From NCBI GenBank assembly GCA_002373165.1, contig DFJS01000079.1, forward strand, positions 14,221 through 78,220: a stretch of 64,000 nt of DNA, given 5' to 3'. This DNA is from Ruminococcus sp. UBA3665 (GTDB taxonomy: Bacteria > Bacillota > Clostridia > Oscillospirales > Ruminococcaceae). Positions within the stretch are counted from its first letter, which is position 1. Each line of letters begins with the position of its first letter. Shown here in pieces: positions 16,893 through 25,248 of this stretch. The position numbers were made by a program, and so were the translations under genes. The notes beneath the pieces were generated by a model, which worked only from the letters and a program-made list of their open reading frames with translations, searched no databases and had not been told where the DNA came from.

Positions 16893-18141
16893 ATAACGGG
16901 AACTTGTTGCAGATTTCTGTCACACCTGCGCGGATTTCATCTGCCTTGTTTTCAAAATCAACAGCACAGAGATAGATATATTCTGCAATTTTATCCATTT
17001 CTTCCGTGCCAAGGCCTCTTGTTGTCACTGCCGGCGTACCGATTCTGATGCCGCTGGTGACGAATTTCTTTTCCGGGTCTTTGTGAATGGCATTTTTATT
17101 GACTGTGATATAGACTTCGTCCAGACGATGTTCCAGTTCTTTGCCCGTAATATGGAACGGACGGAGGTCTACCAGCATCAGATGATTGTCCGTGCCGCCG
17201 GAAACAAGATTGAATCCGCGTTTCAGAAGACCTTCTGCCAAAGCCTTGGCATTTTCAACAATTTTTTGCTGATATGCTTTGAATTCAGGCTTGAGAGCTT
17301 CGCCGAAGCATACGGCTTTTGCGGCAATGACATGCATCAGAGGGCCGCCCTGTGTGCCGGGGAATACGGCAGAATTGATTTTCTTGGCCAGAGCTTCATC
17401 ATTTGTCAGAATCAGTCCGCCGCGGGGGCCTCTGAGAGTCTTGTGTGTTGTAGTAGTAGTAATATCGGCATAGGGAACAGGGGATTCATGAACACCTGCG
17501 GCAACCAGTCCGGCAATGTGTGCCATATCCACCATCAGCAGTGCGCCGACAGATTTGGCAATTTCAGATAATCTCTTGAAATCAATTGCTCTGGGATAAG
17601 CAGAAGCTCCGGCAACAATCAGTTTCGGCTTGTGTTCTTCGGCGAGTTTCTGAACCGTGTCATAGTTAATAGTTTCTGTTTCGTCATCCAGTCCGTAAGA
17701 GACGAAATTAAAATATTTGCCGGAAATATTGACAGGGGAACCGTGTGTCAGATGGCCGCCGTCATCCAGACTCATGCCGAGTACAGTATCGCCCGGCTGA
17801 AGAACTGCAACATAAACGGCAGTATTGGCCTGTGCGCCGGAATGGGGCTGTACGTTCGCGAACTTTGCGCCGAACAGCTTGCAGGCTCTGTCGATGGCAA
17901 TCTGTTCCACGATATCAACGCATTCACAGCCGCCGTAATAACGTTTGCCGGGGTAGCCTTCGGCATATTTGTTAGTCAGAACGCTGCCCATAGCGGCCAT
18001 CACTGCCGGAGAAACGATGTTTTCGCTGGCGATGAGTTCAAGATTTCTTCTCTGGCGAGCAAGTTCTTTCTGCATACCTGCGCCGACTTCGGGGTCAACG
18101 CTTTCTACATAGCCGATCGTGTCAAGTAAATCTTTGTACAT
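16885..18141 (-). CDS. glyA: Serine hydroxymethyltransferase
   Basis: 418 aa, full length. It interconverts serine and tetrahydrofolate with glycine and methylene-tetrahydrofolate. The PLP-binding Lys is in [15 protein letters not shown]. Other family marks: [13 protein letters not shown] near the N-terminus, KRYYGGCE, and [14 protein letters not shown] near the C-terminus. Its stop overlaps the start of the GNAT pseudogene. GGAG precedes the ATG. Confidence 0.97.
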   Translation of the reverse strand: MYKDLLDTIGYVESVDPEVGAGMQKELARQRRNLELIASENIVSPAVMAAMGSVLTNKYAEGYPGKRYYGGCECVDIVEQIAIDRACKLFGAKFANVQPHSGAQANTAVYVAVLQPGDTVLGMSLDDGGHLTHGSPVNISGKYFNFVSYGLDDETETINYDTVQKLAEEHKPKLIVAGASAYPRAIDFKRLSEIAKSVGALLMVDMAHIAGLVAAGVHESPVPYADITTTTTHKTLRGPRGGLILTNDEALAKKINSAVFPGTQGGPLMHVIAAKAVCFGEALKPEFKAYQQKIVENAKALAEGLLKRGFNLVSGGTDNHLMLVDLRPFHITGKELEHRLDEVYITVNKNAIHKDPEKKFVTSGIRIGTPAVTTRGLGTEEMDKIAEYIYLCAVDFENKADEIRAGVTEICNKFPLYE

Positions 18142-18195
18142 GGGGATAACTCTCCTTTTGAAAAATTATTTTTTGCTTGAAAAGCATTACTTTTA

Positions 18196-18224
18196 TTATA
18201 CAGGATTCTGCCGGAAATTGCAAT
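18196..18224 (-). promoter_or_regulatory. Sigma-A promoter of glyA
   Basis: Minus strand: TTGCAA (18219-18224), 17-bp spacer, TATAAT (18196-18201). Confidence 0.7.
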
Positions 18225-18294
18225 AGTTTTATGAAAAAGTATTGAAATATTTTACAATTTCCGGGATATAATCATTTCCGGCAGATTCTTTATA

Positions 18295-18969
18295 TTATTC
18301 CAGCTCGTTAATCTGGTCGTAGATATCCTGCATTCTCAGGTCTGTTTCTGCAATGATTTCGGCGCAGTTCTGGAGTTCTTTTTTAATAGCTTCTGAAACA
18401 ACAGATTTTGTCTTATAATGCAGCTGATGTTCCAGACTTGCCCAGAAATCCATGGCAATAGTTCTGATCTGGATTTCTACCGGAACTTCTTTTTTCTGGG
18501 TTGCCAGATAGACAGGAACCATCACAATCACATGCAGACTGCGGTAGCCGCTGGGCTTGGGATTTTTGATATAATCTTTGATTTTGACAATTTTATATTC
18601 TCTCTGCATATTCAGCAGTTCGGCAATGGCATAGATATCATCAATATAATAACAGACAACGCGCACACCGGCAATATCCATCAGATTTTTCTGTGCAGCT
18701 TTGGCCGAAAGTTCCAGTCCTTTTTTCTGGAGTTTGCCGACAATGCTCTGCGGCGACTTGATGCGGCTTTCGACGCTGTGAATCGGATTGCGCTTGAATT
18801 TGACACTGAATTCAGAATCATAAATACTCAGCTGGGTTTTGACCAGTTCCGCAGCAGAGGTATACAGATGTTCCAGTTCTATAAACTCATGAAAAGCACT
18901 GATCAGTTCTTTCTGCTGTGCAGGGGTAATCTGCATGACAGTATCCAGCATGAATTGTTCTTCATCCAT
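18295..18969 (-). CDS. Small alarmone synthetase (RelA/SpoT-type synthetase domain, RelQ/RelP-like)
   Basis: 224 aa from the ATG at 18969, placed 8 nt after GAGG (a GTG nine bases earlier overlaps the ribosome site). Only the (p)ppGpp synthetase domain is present: SRIKSPQSIVGKLQKKG (ATP/GTP site), DIAGVRVVCYY, KPSGYRSLHVIV and the EIQIRT motif with the catalytic Glu, then FWASLEHQLHYK. No HD hydrolase or regulatory domains, so it makes alarmone without hydrolysing it. It forms its own transcription unit. Confidence 0.93.
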   Translation of the reverse strand: MDEEQFMLDTVMQITPAQQKELISAFHEFIELEHLYTSAAELVKTQLSIYDSEFSVKFKRNPIHSVESRIKSPQSIVGKLQKKGLELSAKAAQKNLMDIAGVRVVCYYIDDIYAIAELLNMQREYKIVKIKDYIKNPKPSGYRSLHVIVMVPVYLATQKKEVPVEIQIRTIAMDFWASLEHQLHYKTKSVVSEAIKKELQNCAEIIAETDLRMQDIYDQINELE

Positions 18970-19005
18970 AAAAAGCACCTCGTTTCAAGTTTTGACTATG
19001 AGTCT

Positions 19006-19034
19006 ATTATAGCATATTTGTACAAAAAAATCAA
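19006..19034 (-). promoter_or_regulatory. Sigma-A promoter of the alarmone synthetase gene
   Basis: Minus strand: TTGATT (19029-19034), 17-bp spacer ending in TGC, TATAAT (19006-19011). Confidence 0.7.
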
Positions 19035-19062
19035 GAGAATTTCGATATATTTCACATAGCTT

Positions 19063-19094
19063 TCAAACAAAAGGCCGGAGAAACATCTCCGGCC
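19063..19094 (-). terminator. Intrinsic terminator after the CmpB-like gene
   Basis: Minus strand: GGCCGGAGA, short loop, TCTCCGGCC, then TTTTGTTT. Confidence 0.8.
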
Positions 19095-19103
19095 GAAATT
19101 TGT

Positions 19104-19829
19104 TTATAATTTTTTGAAACGCTGTAAGTTTTCCATCAGATTTTCTTTCTGCTGTTCCTGCTTCATGCACAGCGTGCGGTTTTTGTCCAGAATCACTTCC
19201 TGCATATCAGATAAATCTTCCAGAAGCCATTCCGGGCAGCATCTCTGCATCGCATAGGATAAGCTTCTGAATTCCCTGTTCAGGGAAGCGTGCCAGCGGA
19301 TATAGAATCTGTAAAGAATTTTATTCGCCCGGCGGAATGCCAGTGCCGAAAGCAGAATGTCCAGTGCCAGAATGACGGCAAGACTGACGGCAATCAGCCG
19401 CAGCAGAGTTGGGTTGGTTTTATGGAACATTGCCATAACAGAAGGTTCGATAAATTTGCTGATGGTGGTGCAGGCTGTGCCGAAAAATAAGAACCCCAGC
19501 AGACAGATTCTGCCCTGAATCTGAAAGGCCATGCCTGTATAATCCCATAGTTTCATGCTGAATAAATTTTCCAGCACACAGGCGGCGGTATACTCAACAG
19601 CAATGCACAAAACCGCCGAAAAGAAAAATAATTTGACAGGATTCTGGATATATAGTCCCAGAAGTATCCCGAAACATGCGCCGCCGCCGTATACAGGGCA
19701 GTAAGGCCCCAGCAGCGAACCGCGGTTCAGAAAACAGCCGCTCTCCCATAAGGAACAGATTGTCGTCTCAAAAACCCACCCGGCAAAACTGAACAGCATG
19801 AAATTAAGAAATAAATACTCCAGTGTCAT
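19104..19829 (-). CDS. CmpB-type putative ABC transporter permease (PF06541-like)
   Basis: 241 aa membrane protein with about five hydrophobic segments. The N-terminal half has the family pattern: FAGWVFETTICSL, then RGSLLGPYCPVYGGGA, and later VLENLFSMKLWDYTG. The family is annotated as a permease, but no transport activity has been shown to my knowledge and no ATPase gene is adjacent. The C-terminal ~60 residues are basic and cytosolic. Its start overlaps the HD-domain gene stop by 4 bp (ATGA). Confidence 0.8.
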   Translation of the reverse strand: MTLEYLFLNFMLFSFAGWVFETTICSLWESGCFLNRGSLLGPYCPVYGGGACFGILLGLYIQNPVKLFFFSAVLCIAVEYTAACVLENLFSMKLWDYTGMAFQIQGRICLLGFLFFGTACTTISKFIEPSVMAMFHKTNPTLLRLIAVSLAVILALDILLSALAFRRANKILYRFYIRWHASLNREFRSLSYAMQRCCPEWLLEDLSDMQEVILDKNRTLCMKQEQQKENLMENLQRFKKL

Positions 19830-20323
19830 TTTCTAACCCACACCTTTCCGAATGTTTCCGTCATAGCACACAGCTTGTCGGCCAGGCAGACCATCCAGGC
19901 TTCTTTGCTTTTCGGCGGCAGTACCGTCAGCGGAAACATGTGATGTAAAATAATATCTTCTTCTTTGACAGTCAGCTGATAATCCCTTTTGGCATTATGC
20001 AGTGCCAGCGTAGGATGATATACTGCATGTGCAGGATGACAGGTTTTCCGGTTATGCCAGTCGTACAGAAAATAATCATGCAGAAGCGAACCGCGGATTA
20101 ATTCATCCCAGTCGGCCTCAATGCCCATCTGACGAAATAACATGCAGCTGACATAGGCTACATTGGCACAGTGTTCAAAAACAGAACAGTCGCCGTGCTG
20201 ACTGAATGTTTTGGTAATGTCAATTCTTCCGGATTGCTCCAGTTTTTTGGCCTGACGGCAGATTGCCTTGCGCACTTCTGTCCGGATATCGCAGCGTGCA
20301 GATCTGGTCATAGTCTGTTTCAT
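19826..20323 (-). CDS. HD-domain phosphohydrolase-like protein
   Basis: 165 aa from the ATG at 20323, which follows AAAGGATGG; a longer open frame upstream crosses the promoter and is not used. The metal-binding HD pair is in SLLHDYFLYDWH, with upstream His in HGDCSVFEHCANVAY and a later HHMFP, all typical of small HD hydrolases. The nucleotide or signal substrate is unknown. It forms a two-gene operon with the CmpB-like protein and is divergent from tetR. Confidence 0.85.
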   Translation of the reverse strand: MKQTMTRSARCDIRTEVRKAICRQAKKLEQSGRIDITKTFSQHGDCSVFEHCANVAYVSCMLFRQMGIEADWDELIRGSLLHDYFLYDWHNRKTCHPAHAVYHPTLALHNAKRDYQLTVKEEDIILHHMFPLTVLPPKSKEAWMVCLADKLCAMTETFGKVWVRK

Positions 20324-20374
20324 AAAAAATCCATCCTTTCCCTTGGTGCAGTCTGCGTTATATTGCAGAAAGAC

Positions 20375-20403
20375 TTGACTTTTCCCCATATGAGTATTAT
20401 AAT
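20375..20403 (+). promoter_or_regulatory. Promoter of the tetR-HAD operon
   Basis: TTGACT (20375-20380), 17 bp, TATAAT (20398-20403). It overlaps, on the other strand, a promoter for the HD-domain gene (minus strand TTGATT, 17 bp, TATAAT in the same AT-rich segment), so the two face each other within ~40 bp. Confidence 0.7.
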
Positions 20404-20442
20404 ATAAATGACAGAATAAATCAATTGCCAATATGCAATAAT

Positions 20443-20460
20443 ATGATGAATATTCATCAT
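20443..20460. promoter_or_regulatory. 18-bp perfect palindrome, probable TetR operator
   Basis: ATGATGAATATTCATCAT is a perfect palindrome. It lies just downstream of the tetR transcription start and upstream of the divergent HD-gene promoter, the usual position for TetR autoregulation. The assignment is by position only. Confidence 0.65.
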
Positions 20461-20486
20461 TTCTTAAGAAAGTGAGTAATAATATC

Positions 20487-21071
20487 ATGGACAGAAGAGT
20501 GCAGAAAACCCGTTCTTCCATTCAGCAGGCCTATCTTGCACTGCTGATGGAAAAAAAAAGCATGAAGATGACAATTACAGAACTTGCCCGGAAAGCCAAT
20601 ATCGACAGAAAAACTTTCTATCTGCATTATGATACAACTGACGATGTGCTCCGGGATTATAACAAACAGCTGATCGCCCGGCTGCTGGAACTGCTGGAAA
20701 AACAGGATTTTTTTAACCAGAATTTCAATACTGTCAGCCTGTATGCCGCCATGAACCAGATTATCAGCGAAAATATGGAGTTCTTCCGGCATATTGCCAG
20801 CATGGATTATTATGATTCTTTCTGGGAACAAAGCAAAGAAGCTCTTACAACGGGCATCTGCAATATGTATCGGAAAAAAGTGCTCGTCTCGGAAGATGTC
20901 ATGAAGCTGTACAGCCGTTTTGTCCTGTCCGGAACATTGGAAGTCTACAGGGAATGGCTGAAAGGCAATCTTCCGTTCTCGATGGAAGAACTCGGCCGGC
21001 TGACCAGCGAAGTTTCTTTCAGAGGATTTTCGCCTGCACTGAAATCCGGAAAAGATTTGGAGGAATTTTGA
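20487..21071 (+). CDS. TetR-family transcriptional regulator
   Basis: 194 aa from the ATG at 20487 (a GTG at 20472 in the same frame is possible). The N-terminal helix-turn-helix reads MTITELARKANIDRKTFYLH, close to the TetR consensus. The C-terminal ligand domain is not assignable to a drug class. Its stop overlaps the start of the HAD phosphatase (TGATG). It probably binds the adjacent palindrome and controls itself and perhaps the divergent HD/CmpB pair. Confidence 0.88.
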   Translation: MDRRVQKTRSSIQQAYLALLMEKKSMKMTITELARKANIDRKTFYLHYDTTDDVLRDYNKQLIARLLELLEKQDFFNQNFNTVSLYAAMNQIISENMEFFRHIASMDYYDSFWEQSKEALTTGICNMYRKKVLVSEDVMKLYSRFVLSGTLEVYREWLKGNLPFSMEELGRLTSEVSFRGFSPALKSGKDLEEF

Positions 21072-21709
21072 TGAATGCACAAGTAATGATTTTCGATCTG
21101 GATGGTACAATTCTGGATACGCTGGAAGATTTGTTTCTCAGTGTGAACTGTGCGCTGAAAAAAAACCGGCTTCCGGAACGAAGTTTGGACGAGGTGCGGC
21201 AGTTTGTCGGAAACGGTATCCGGAAACTGATCGAACGCGCTGTGCCCTCCGGTTCGTCGGAAGAGCTGATTCAGCAGGTGCATCAGGATTTTACAGAATA
21301 TTATGCCGTTCACTGTGCCGATCATACCCGGCCGTATGACGGCATTCCGGAAACAGTACAGAAAATCCGGGAACAGGGAATTAAAACAGCCGTTGTCTCA
21401 AATAAGGCGGATTATGCCGTGCAGACACTGTGTGCCGATTATTTTCCGGGTATGTTCGATGCCGTCGCCGGAGAACGCGAAGGCATCCGGAGAAAGCCTG
21501 CCCCGGATGCTGTCTTTGCTGTTCTGGAATTATTAAACATGACTCCGGCACAGGCGGTTTATATCGGCGATTCTGATGTAGATATCCAGACAGCCGCAAA
21601 CGCAGGAATGCCGTGTATCAGCGTGGAATGGGGATTCCGGAGCAGAGAATTTCTGCTGGCACACGGCGCACAGAAACTGATTTCCCGTCCGGAAGAACTG
21701 CTGCAATAA
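21071..21709 (+). CDS. HAD-family phosphatase, phosphoglycolate phosphatase type
   Basis: 212 aa; the ATG at 21071 follows GGAGG. HAD motifs: DLDGTILDTLEDL (motif I, nucleophile Asp), VVSNK (motif II), RKPAPDAV (motif III Lys), YIGDSDVDIQTA (motif IV). The helical cap between motifs I and II is the C1 type of the Gph/PGP group. Substrate not certain. Coupled to tetR. It converges on the LRR gene with only one base between the stops and no terminator visible between them. Confidence 0.9.
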   Translation: MNAQVMIFDLDGTILDTLEDLFLSVNCALKKNRLPERSLDEVRQFVGNGIRKLIERAVPSGSSEELIQQVHQDFTEYYAVHCADHTRPYDGIPETVQKIREQGIKTAVVSNKADYAVQTLCADYFPGMFDAVAGEREGIRRKPAPDAVFAVLELLNMTPAQAVYIGDSDVDIQTAANAGMPCISVEWGFRSREFLLAHGAQKLISRPEELLQ

Positions 21710-21710
21710 G

Positions 21711-22688
21711 TTACAGCCGCATTCCTTTTGCCTTGTCTGCAATCGATTCAAAGCCGAATTTCTCACGCTTATAATTGACAAGCATAACCTGAATTTCTGG
21801 TTTTTCGTTCTCGATAGCATAACGAATCAGATAGTCGATATGTTCTTTCGGAACAATTCCGGCTTGCAGGCTGTCTTTTACAGTGCTGACAGCATTGGAA
21901 TAGATTAATCCTCTCATGAGTTCGGCAAAATTTTTTCCTCTCAGCCATCTGTTAAGCGGAATCAGTGCCGGGTTCTGCTGATGCATCTGAATTAAAATCC
22001 GCATTTTTTCAGAAGAGCATATCTCCCTGTCAAATTCATGATTTTTTATGATATCAATGCAGTAATAGGGATTGATATAACGTCTGGTTCTGGAAAGGCC
22101 GGTCTGTTCCAGATTGGAAAAACGAATGTTTTTATAAATAAATTCATGCTGATTCTGATAATCTACAGCCGCTTCATTGACATAGTCAATCGAGTCCGGA
22201 AGACGGATTTCTTTCAAACTGCTGCATCGATATAGGGCCTGTTCTTCAATTGCCAGCAGTCCTTCCGGCAGAATCAGCTCTTCCAGACCGGAGCAGTAAT
22301 AAAACGTAAGTTTCCGGATTTTTTTAATATTTTTCGGAATGACTATTTTCCGGAGTTCTGTACAGTAATTGAATGCATTGTTTTTGAGTTCCAGCAGACT
22401 GTCCGGAAGATGCACTTCTTTCAGATTTGTGCATTGTCCGAAGGCCTCCTGACCGATTACTTCCAGACCCTCCGGCAGAAGAACCCGTTCCAGATTCCTG
22501 CATCCGAAAAATGCTGAATCGCCGATAGCTGTCAGGCCTTTCGGAAACTGAACACTCTCTAAATGACGGCAGTTCAGAAATGCATTGCTGCCGATGCCTG
22601 TCACATGTTCCGGGATGACTACATCCGGGAAAAATCCGCCGTATTTCCGGAGTATGCCGTTTCTGATATCAAAATTAAAATCCCGCAT
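21711..22688 (-). CDS. BspA-like leucine-rich repeat protein
   Basis: 325 aa from the ATG at 22688 behind AGGTGA. It contains about six LRR_5 repeats of ~23 residues (pattern IGSNAFLNCRHLESVQFPKG, GDSAFFGCRNLERVLLPEG, and so on) and a C-terminal ~120-residue non-repeat part. There is no signal peptide or membrane anchor, so this copy is probably cytosolic, unlike surface BspA. It lies 14 bp behind a paralogue with the same C-terminal pattern (an ENEKPEIQVMLVNYK-like helix). Confidence 0.85.
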   Translation of the reverse strand: MRDFNFDIRNGILRKYGGFFPDVVIPEHVTGIGSNAFLNCRHLESVQFPKGLTAIGDSAFFGCRNLERVLLPEGLEVIGQEAFGQCTNLKEVHLPDSLLELKNNAFNYCTELRKIVIPKNIKKIRKLTFYYCSGLEELILPEGLLAIEEQALYRCSSLKEIRLPDSIDYVNEAAVDYQNQHEFIYKNIRFSNLEQTGLSRTRRYINPYYCIDIIKNHEFDREICSSEKMRILIQMHQQNPALIPLNRWLRGKNFAELMRGLIYSNAVSTVKDSLQAGIVPKEHIDYLIRYAIENEKPEIQVMLVNYKREKFGFESIADKAKGMRL

Positions 22689-22702
22689 AGCTGTCACCTG
22701 CT

Positions 22703-23533
22703 TTACAGAGCAAACTTCCTGCCGACGACAGTCTGAATATCCTCCAGCCCGAAATGATGATATTTATAATCCGTCAGCAGAAGCGTGATTCCCGGCTTCT
22801 TGTGCTGAATGGCATAATACAGACAGGAACTGATATTATTTTTTGTAATCAGTTTGCCGGATTCCAGAACTTTTGCAATCAGTTCCGGCTTGTTCCTGTC
22901 TACCAGTACGGAGAATTTTGCTGTGAATTTGTCTTTCAGGAACCGGAGCAGATTTTTGTCATCCGGGTACTGGCAGTAAAGCTGAAAAATAATATATTCT
23001 TTTTCCGGAGAGGGAATCTGAACAGAAATATCATGCTGATTAATCAGCCGGACACAGTCGCGCACGTCCATGCCTTTGAATTTGCGGGCTGAAAAATCAA
23101 TATTCCTGTAAGTCATATGGCCGATATTCTGAAATATTCCGAAATCATCCGGTTTCAGGTCTGTGATATGCGCAGGGATAAATAATTCTTCCGGCTGACA
23201 CCAGCAGAACGCCTCGCGGCCGATTTCTGTCACGCTTTCCGGAATGATGATTTCTCTTAATTGATAGCAATAGGAAAATGCCTCTGCTCCGATGCTTTTC
23301 AGACTGCCGGGCAGATTGATTTTTTCCAGAGTTTCACAGCGGTAAAAAGCTTTGGGAGCGATTTCTGTAATTGTTTCCGGCAGGATGACTTCTTTCAGCG
23401 CAGGGCATTGGCTTTCTTGATTGTCTGGTCTGCCGAATGCAAGAGATGCTATTTTTTCCACGCCTTCCGGAATGATGATTTTTTCTTCGTTTCCGATATA
23501 TTTTTTTAATATATTATTCTGAATGCCAATCAT
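22703..23533 (-). CDS. BspA-like leucine-rich repeat protein (paralogue)
   Basis: 276 aa from the ATG at 23533. Four or so LRR_5 repeats (APKAFYRCETLEKINLPGSL, GAEAFSYCYQLREIIIPESV) and a C-terminal part that matches its downstream neighbour (IQHKKPGITLLLTDYKYHHFG, against the equivalent VNYKREKFG). Both start with a short module IQNNILKKYIG / IRNGILRKYGG. The pair arose by tandem duplication. No secretion signal seen; the partner is unknown. Confidence 0.85.
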   Translation of the reverse strand: MIGIQNNILKKYIGNEEKIIIPEGVEKIASLAFGRPDNQESQCPALKEVILPETITEIAPKAFYRCETLEKINLPGSLKSIGAEAFSYCYQLREIIIPESVTEIGREAFCWCQPEELFIPAHITDLKPDDFGIFQNIGHMTYRNIDFSARKFKGMDVRDCVRLINQHDISVQIPSPEKEYIIFQLYCQYPDDKNLLRFLKDKFTAKFSVLVDRNKPELIAKVLESGKLITKNNISSCLYYAIQHKKPGITLLLTDYKYHHFGLEDIQTVVGRKFAL

Positions 23534-23568
23534 GGCCTCATCCCCTTTAAACATAAATGATATAGACT

Positions 23569-23994
23569 CTATAATTCTATTTTATCATAATATGCAGGAG
23601 TTGTCAAGAATTTCTTGTTTTTTTCAGAACAAAGAAACAGCCACTGGCAGTCCCGGCAGACAGTGCAAAGCAGCCCCCGGCGGAGAATATTCAGGAAAAC
23701 AAGCTCCTGAAAATTTTTCCATGAGAGCTGCTGATTTTCTTGCAGTCCGCACAGTGTCAGAACCTGTCTGTCATAGCCGGTTACTTTGGAACTGCTTTCG
23801 CACAGACCGTCTTTGTTATGCGGACAGGCCGAACAGATTCTGTCTGTATGCAGTACCAGCCGGATATCCGGATTATGAGAATCTAAAAATGCAATCATTG
23901 CCGTCATATGCCGGATGAAGGCAGGACTGTAGCCCCTGCCCTCGAAAAATGCCGTGCATAAACCGTGATGCGGCCGCAACTCAAAACTTGACAT
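23569..23994 (-). CDS. DUF1284 protein
   Basis: 141 aa from the ATG at 23994, which overlaps the bioY stop by 14 bp. The family signature is LRPHHGLCTAFFEGRGYSP followed by a Cys cluster (ICSACPHNKDGLC) and later CTVC, CQWLFLC; ten or more Cys suggest metal or Fe-S binding. Function unknown. It is translated from the bioY message. Confidence 0.82.
   Translation of the reverse strand: MSSFELRPHHGLCTAFFEGRGYSPAFIRHMTAMIAFLDSHNPDIRLVLHTDRICSACPHNKDGLCESSSKVTGYDRQVLTLCGLQENQQLSWKNFQELVFLNILRRGLLCTVCRDCQWLFLCSEKNKKFLTTPAYYDKIEL
23579..23607 (-). promoter_or_regulatory. Promoter of the LRR gene pair
   Basis: Minus strand: TTGACA (23602-23607), 17 bp, TAAAAT (23579-23584). It lies inside the 3' end of the DUF1284 gene, so the LRR pair has its own promoter. 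Confidence 0.7.
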
Positions 23995-24568
23995 ATTTCT
24001 TGATTCTGTCAGAAATGACAACAGCAAGAGCAAGCTTCAGAACGTTGGAACCTAAAAACGGAGTCACACACCAGCTTAAGGCAGTAGCAAGCGTAATCGC
24101 CTCTGCCTGTCTGGCATAGACAAACATGAACCATGCTGTTCCGAATACATAGCACAGCACTGTGCCCAGTACCAGAGCCGTCAGGCGCATCCATAATTTT
24201 TCATGTCCGGGCAGTTTTTCAAAAGCCCAGTAAACTGCGGCATTCGCCAGAAAACCAATGATGTAGCCGCCTGTTGTGCCCAGCACAACCGACAGTCCGC
24301 CGGAAAATCCTGCAAATACCGGAACGCCCACTGCACCCAGCAGAATATAAACCAGTACGGCAAAAAAACCTCTTTTGCCGCCAAGGCATTCCAGAGCGCA
24401 GTAAATTGCAAACGTCTGGAGCGTGAACGGTACGGCAGTCGGAATGGAAATCCAGGAGCAGACCGCAATCAATGCCGCAAACATGGCAGTAAAAGCAAGA
24501 TCTTTTGCGCTCCATGCCGGTTTGGGTGCAGTTTCCTTCTGTGCGTCGATAACAGCTTGTGACATCAT
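23981..24568 (-). CDS. bioY: BioY biotin transporter substrate-binding subunit
   Basis: 195 aa, six hydrophobic segments. BioY pattern: FTAMFAALIAVCSWISIP near the N-terminus, then VYILLGAVGVPVFAGFSGG, then LGTTGGYIIGF. BioY takes up biotin with the shared ECF energising module, whose genes are not in this window. Biotin supply matters to the biotin-dependent cluster at 38.3-41.5 kb. It has its own promoter; I did not find a complete BirA operator. Confidence 0.93.
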   Translation of the reverse strand: MMSQAVIDAQKETAPKPAWSAKDLAFTAMFAALIAVCSWISIPTAVPFTLQTFAIYCALECLGGKRGFFAVLVYILLGAVGVPVFAGFSGGLSVVLGTTGGYIIGFLANAAVYWAFEKLPGHEKLWMRLTALVLGTVLCYVFGTAWFMFVYARQAEAITLATALSWCVTPFLGSNVLKLALAVVISDRIKKYVKF

Positions 24569-24604
24569 AAAAACCTCTTTCTTTTTTGATTTTATTATGC
24601 TGAT

Positions 24605-24633
24605 ATTATAGCATAAAAAATCCGGCTTGTCAA
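24605..24633 (-). promoter_or_regulatory. Sigma-A promoter of bioY
   Basis: Minus strand: TTGACA (24628-24633), 17-bp spacer ending in TGC, TATAAT (24605-24610). Confidence 0.8.
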
Positions 24634-24682
24634 CTGATTTATTATATCAGGTTTACAATCTGAAAATAATCCGGAAAAAGCC

Positions 24683-24711
24683 TTGACAAATTCCGCAAAT
24701 TATGCTATAGT
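24683..24711 (+). promoter_or_regulatory. Sigma-A promoter of the ACT-hom operon
   Basis: TTGACA (24683-24688), 17-bp spacer ending in TGC, TATAGT (24706-24711). Confidence 0.8.
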
Positions 24712-24776
24712 AATAGTTACAAGTACAATTGTTTTTTGTACACGGACGATTTGACACATGGGGAGGTCTTTTTTGC

Positions 24777-25214
24777 GTGGAACATCAGCTGATTGTGGTA
24801 GATGCCTCTGTTCTGCCGGATGTCATCAACAAAGTGCTGGAGGTCAAAAAACTGCTGGCTAACAAAGAAGAAAAAAGCTCCGCAGCGGCCTGTAAGCGCG
24901 TCGGCATTTCTAGAAGTGCTTATTATAAATATAAGGACTGTGTCTTTTCTTATGAAGATAAGCTGACACAAAGAATTATGAATCTGCACGCCGTACTCCG
25001 CGACGAAGCAGGAGTTCTTTCCAGTGTGCTTTCTGCACTGTACGATCTTGGTGCAAATATCCTGACCGTCAATCAGAATATCCCCATTGACGGGGCGGCG
25101 GCCGTGACGTTCTCAATCAGGCTGGGAAGCGGCCAGTGTTCTCCTGTTTCTTTGCAGGAGCATCTTTTGCAGATTGATGGGGTTGTAGATGTCAAAATCC
25201 TGTCCGGAGAATAA
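24777..25214 (+). CDS. ACT-domain protein, UPF0735 family (PheB-like)
   Basis: 145 aa from a GTG at 24777, nine bases after GGGGAGG. The first ~60 residues form a small helical domain (SSAAACKRVGISRSAYYKYK, resembling a DNA-binding helix-turn-helix). An ACT domain follows (DEAGVLSSVLSALYDLGANI), which usually binds an amino acid. It is first in an operon with homoserine dehydrogenase, so it may sense an aspartate-family amino acid. Confidence 0.9.
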   Translation: MEHQLIVVDASVLPDVINKVLEVKKLLANKEEKSSAAACKRVGISRSAYYKYKDCVFSYEDKLTQRIMNLHAVLRDEAGVLSSVLSALYDLGANILTVNQNIPIDGAAAVTFSIRLGSGQCSPVSLQEHLLQIDGVVDVKILSGE

Positions 25215-25248
25215 ATCAACAAGTTTCAACAGAAGGAGTTTTTTAGTG

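Noticed and set aside
24569..24776. BirA-controlled operator for bioY
   Set aside because: A half-site-like TTGTAAACC is present but no second half at the right spacing.
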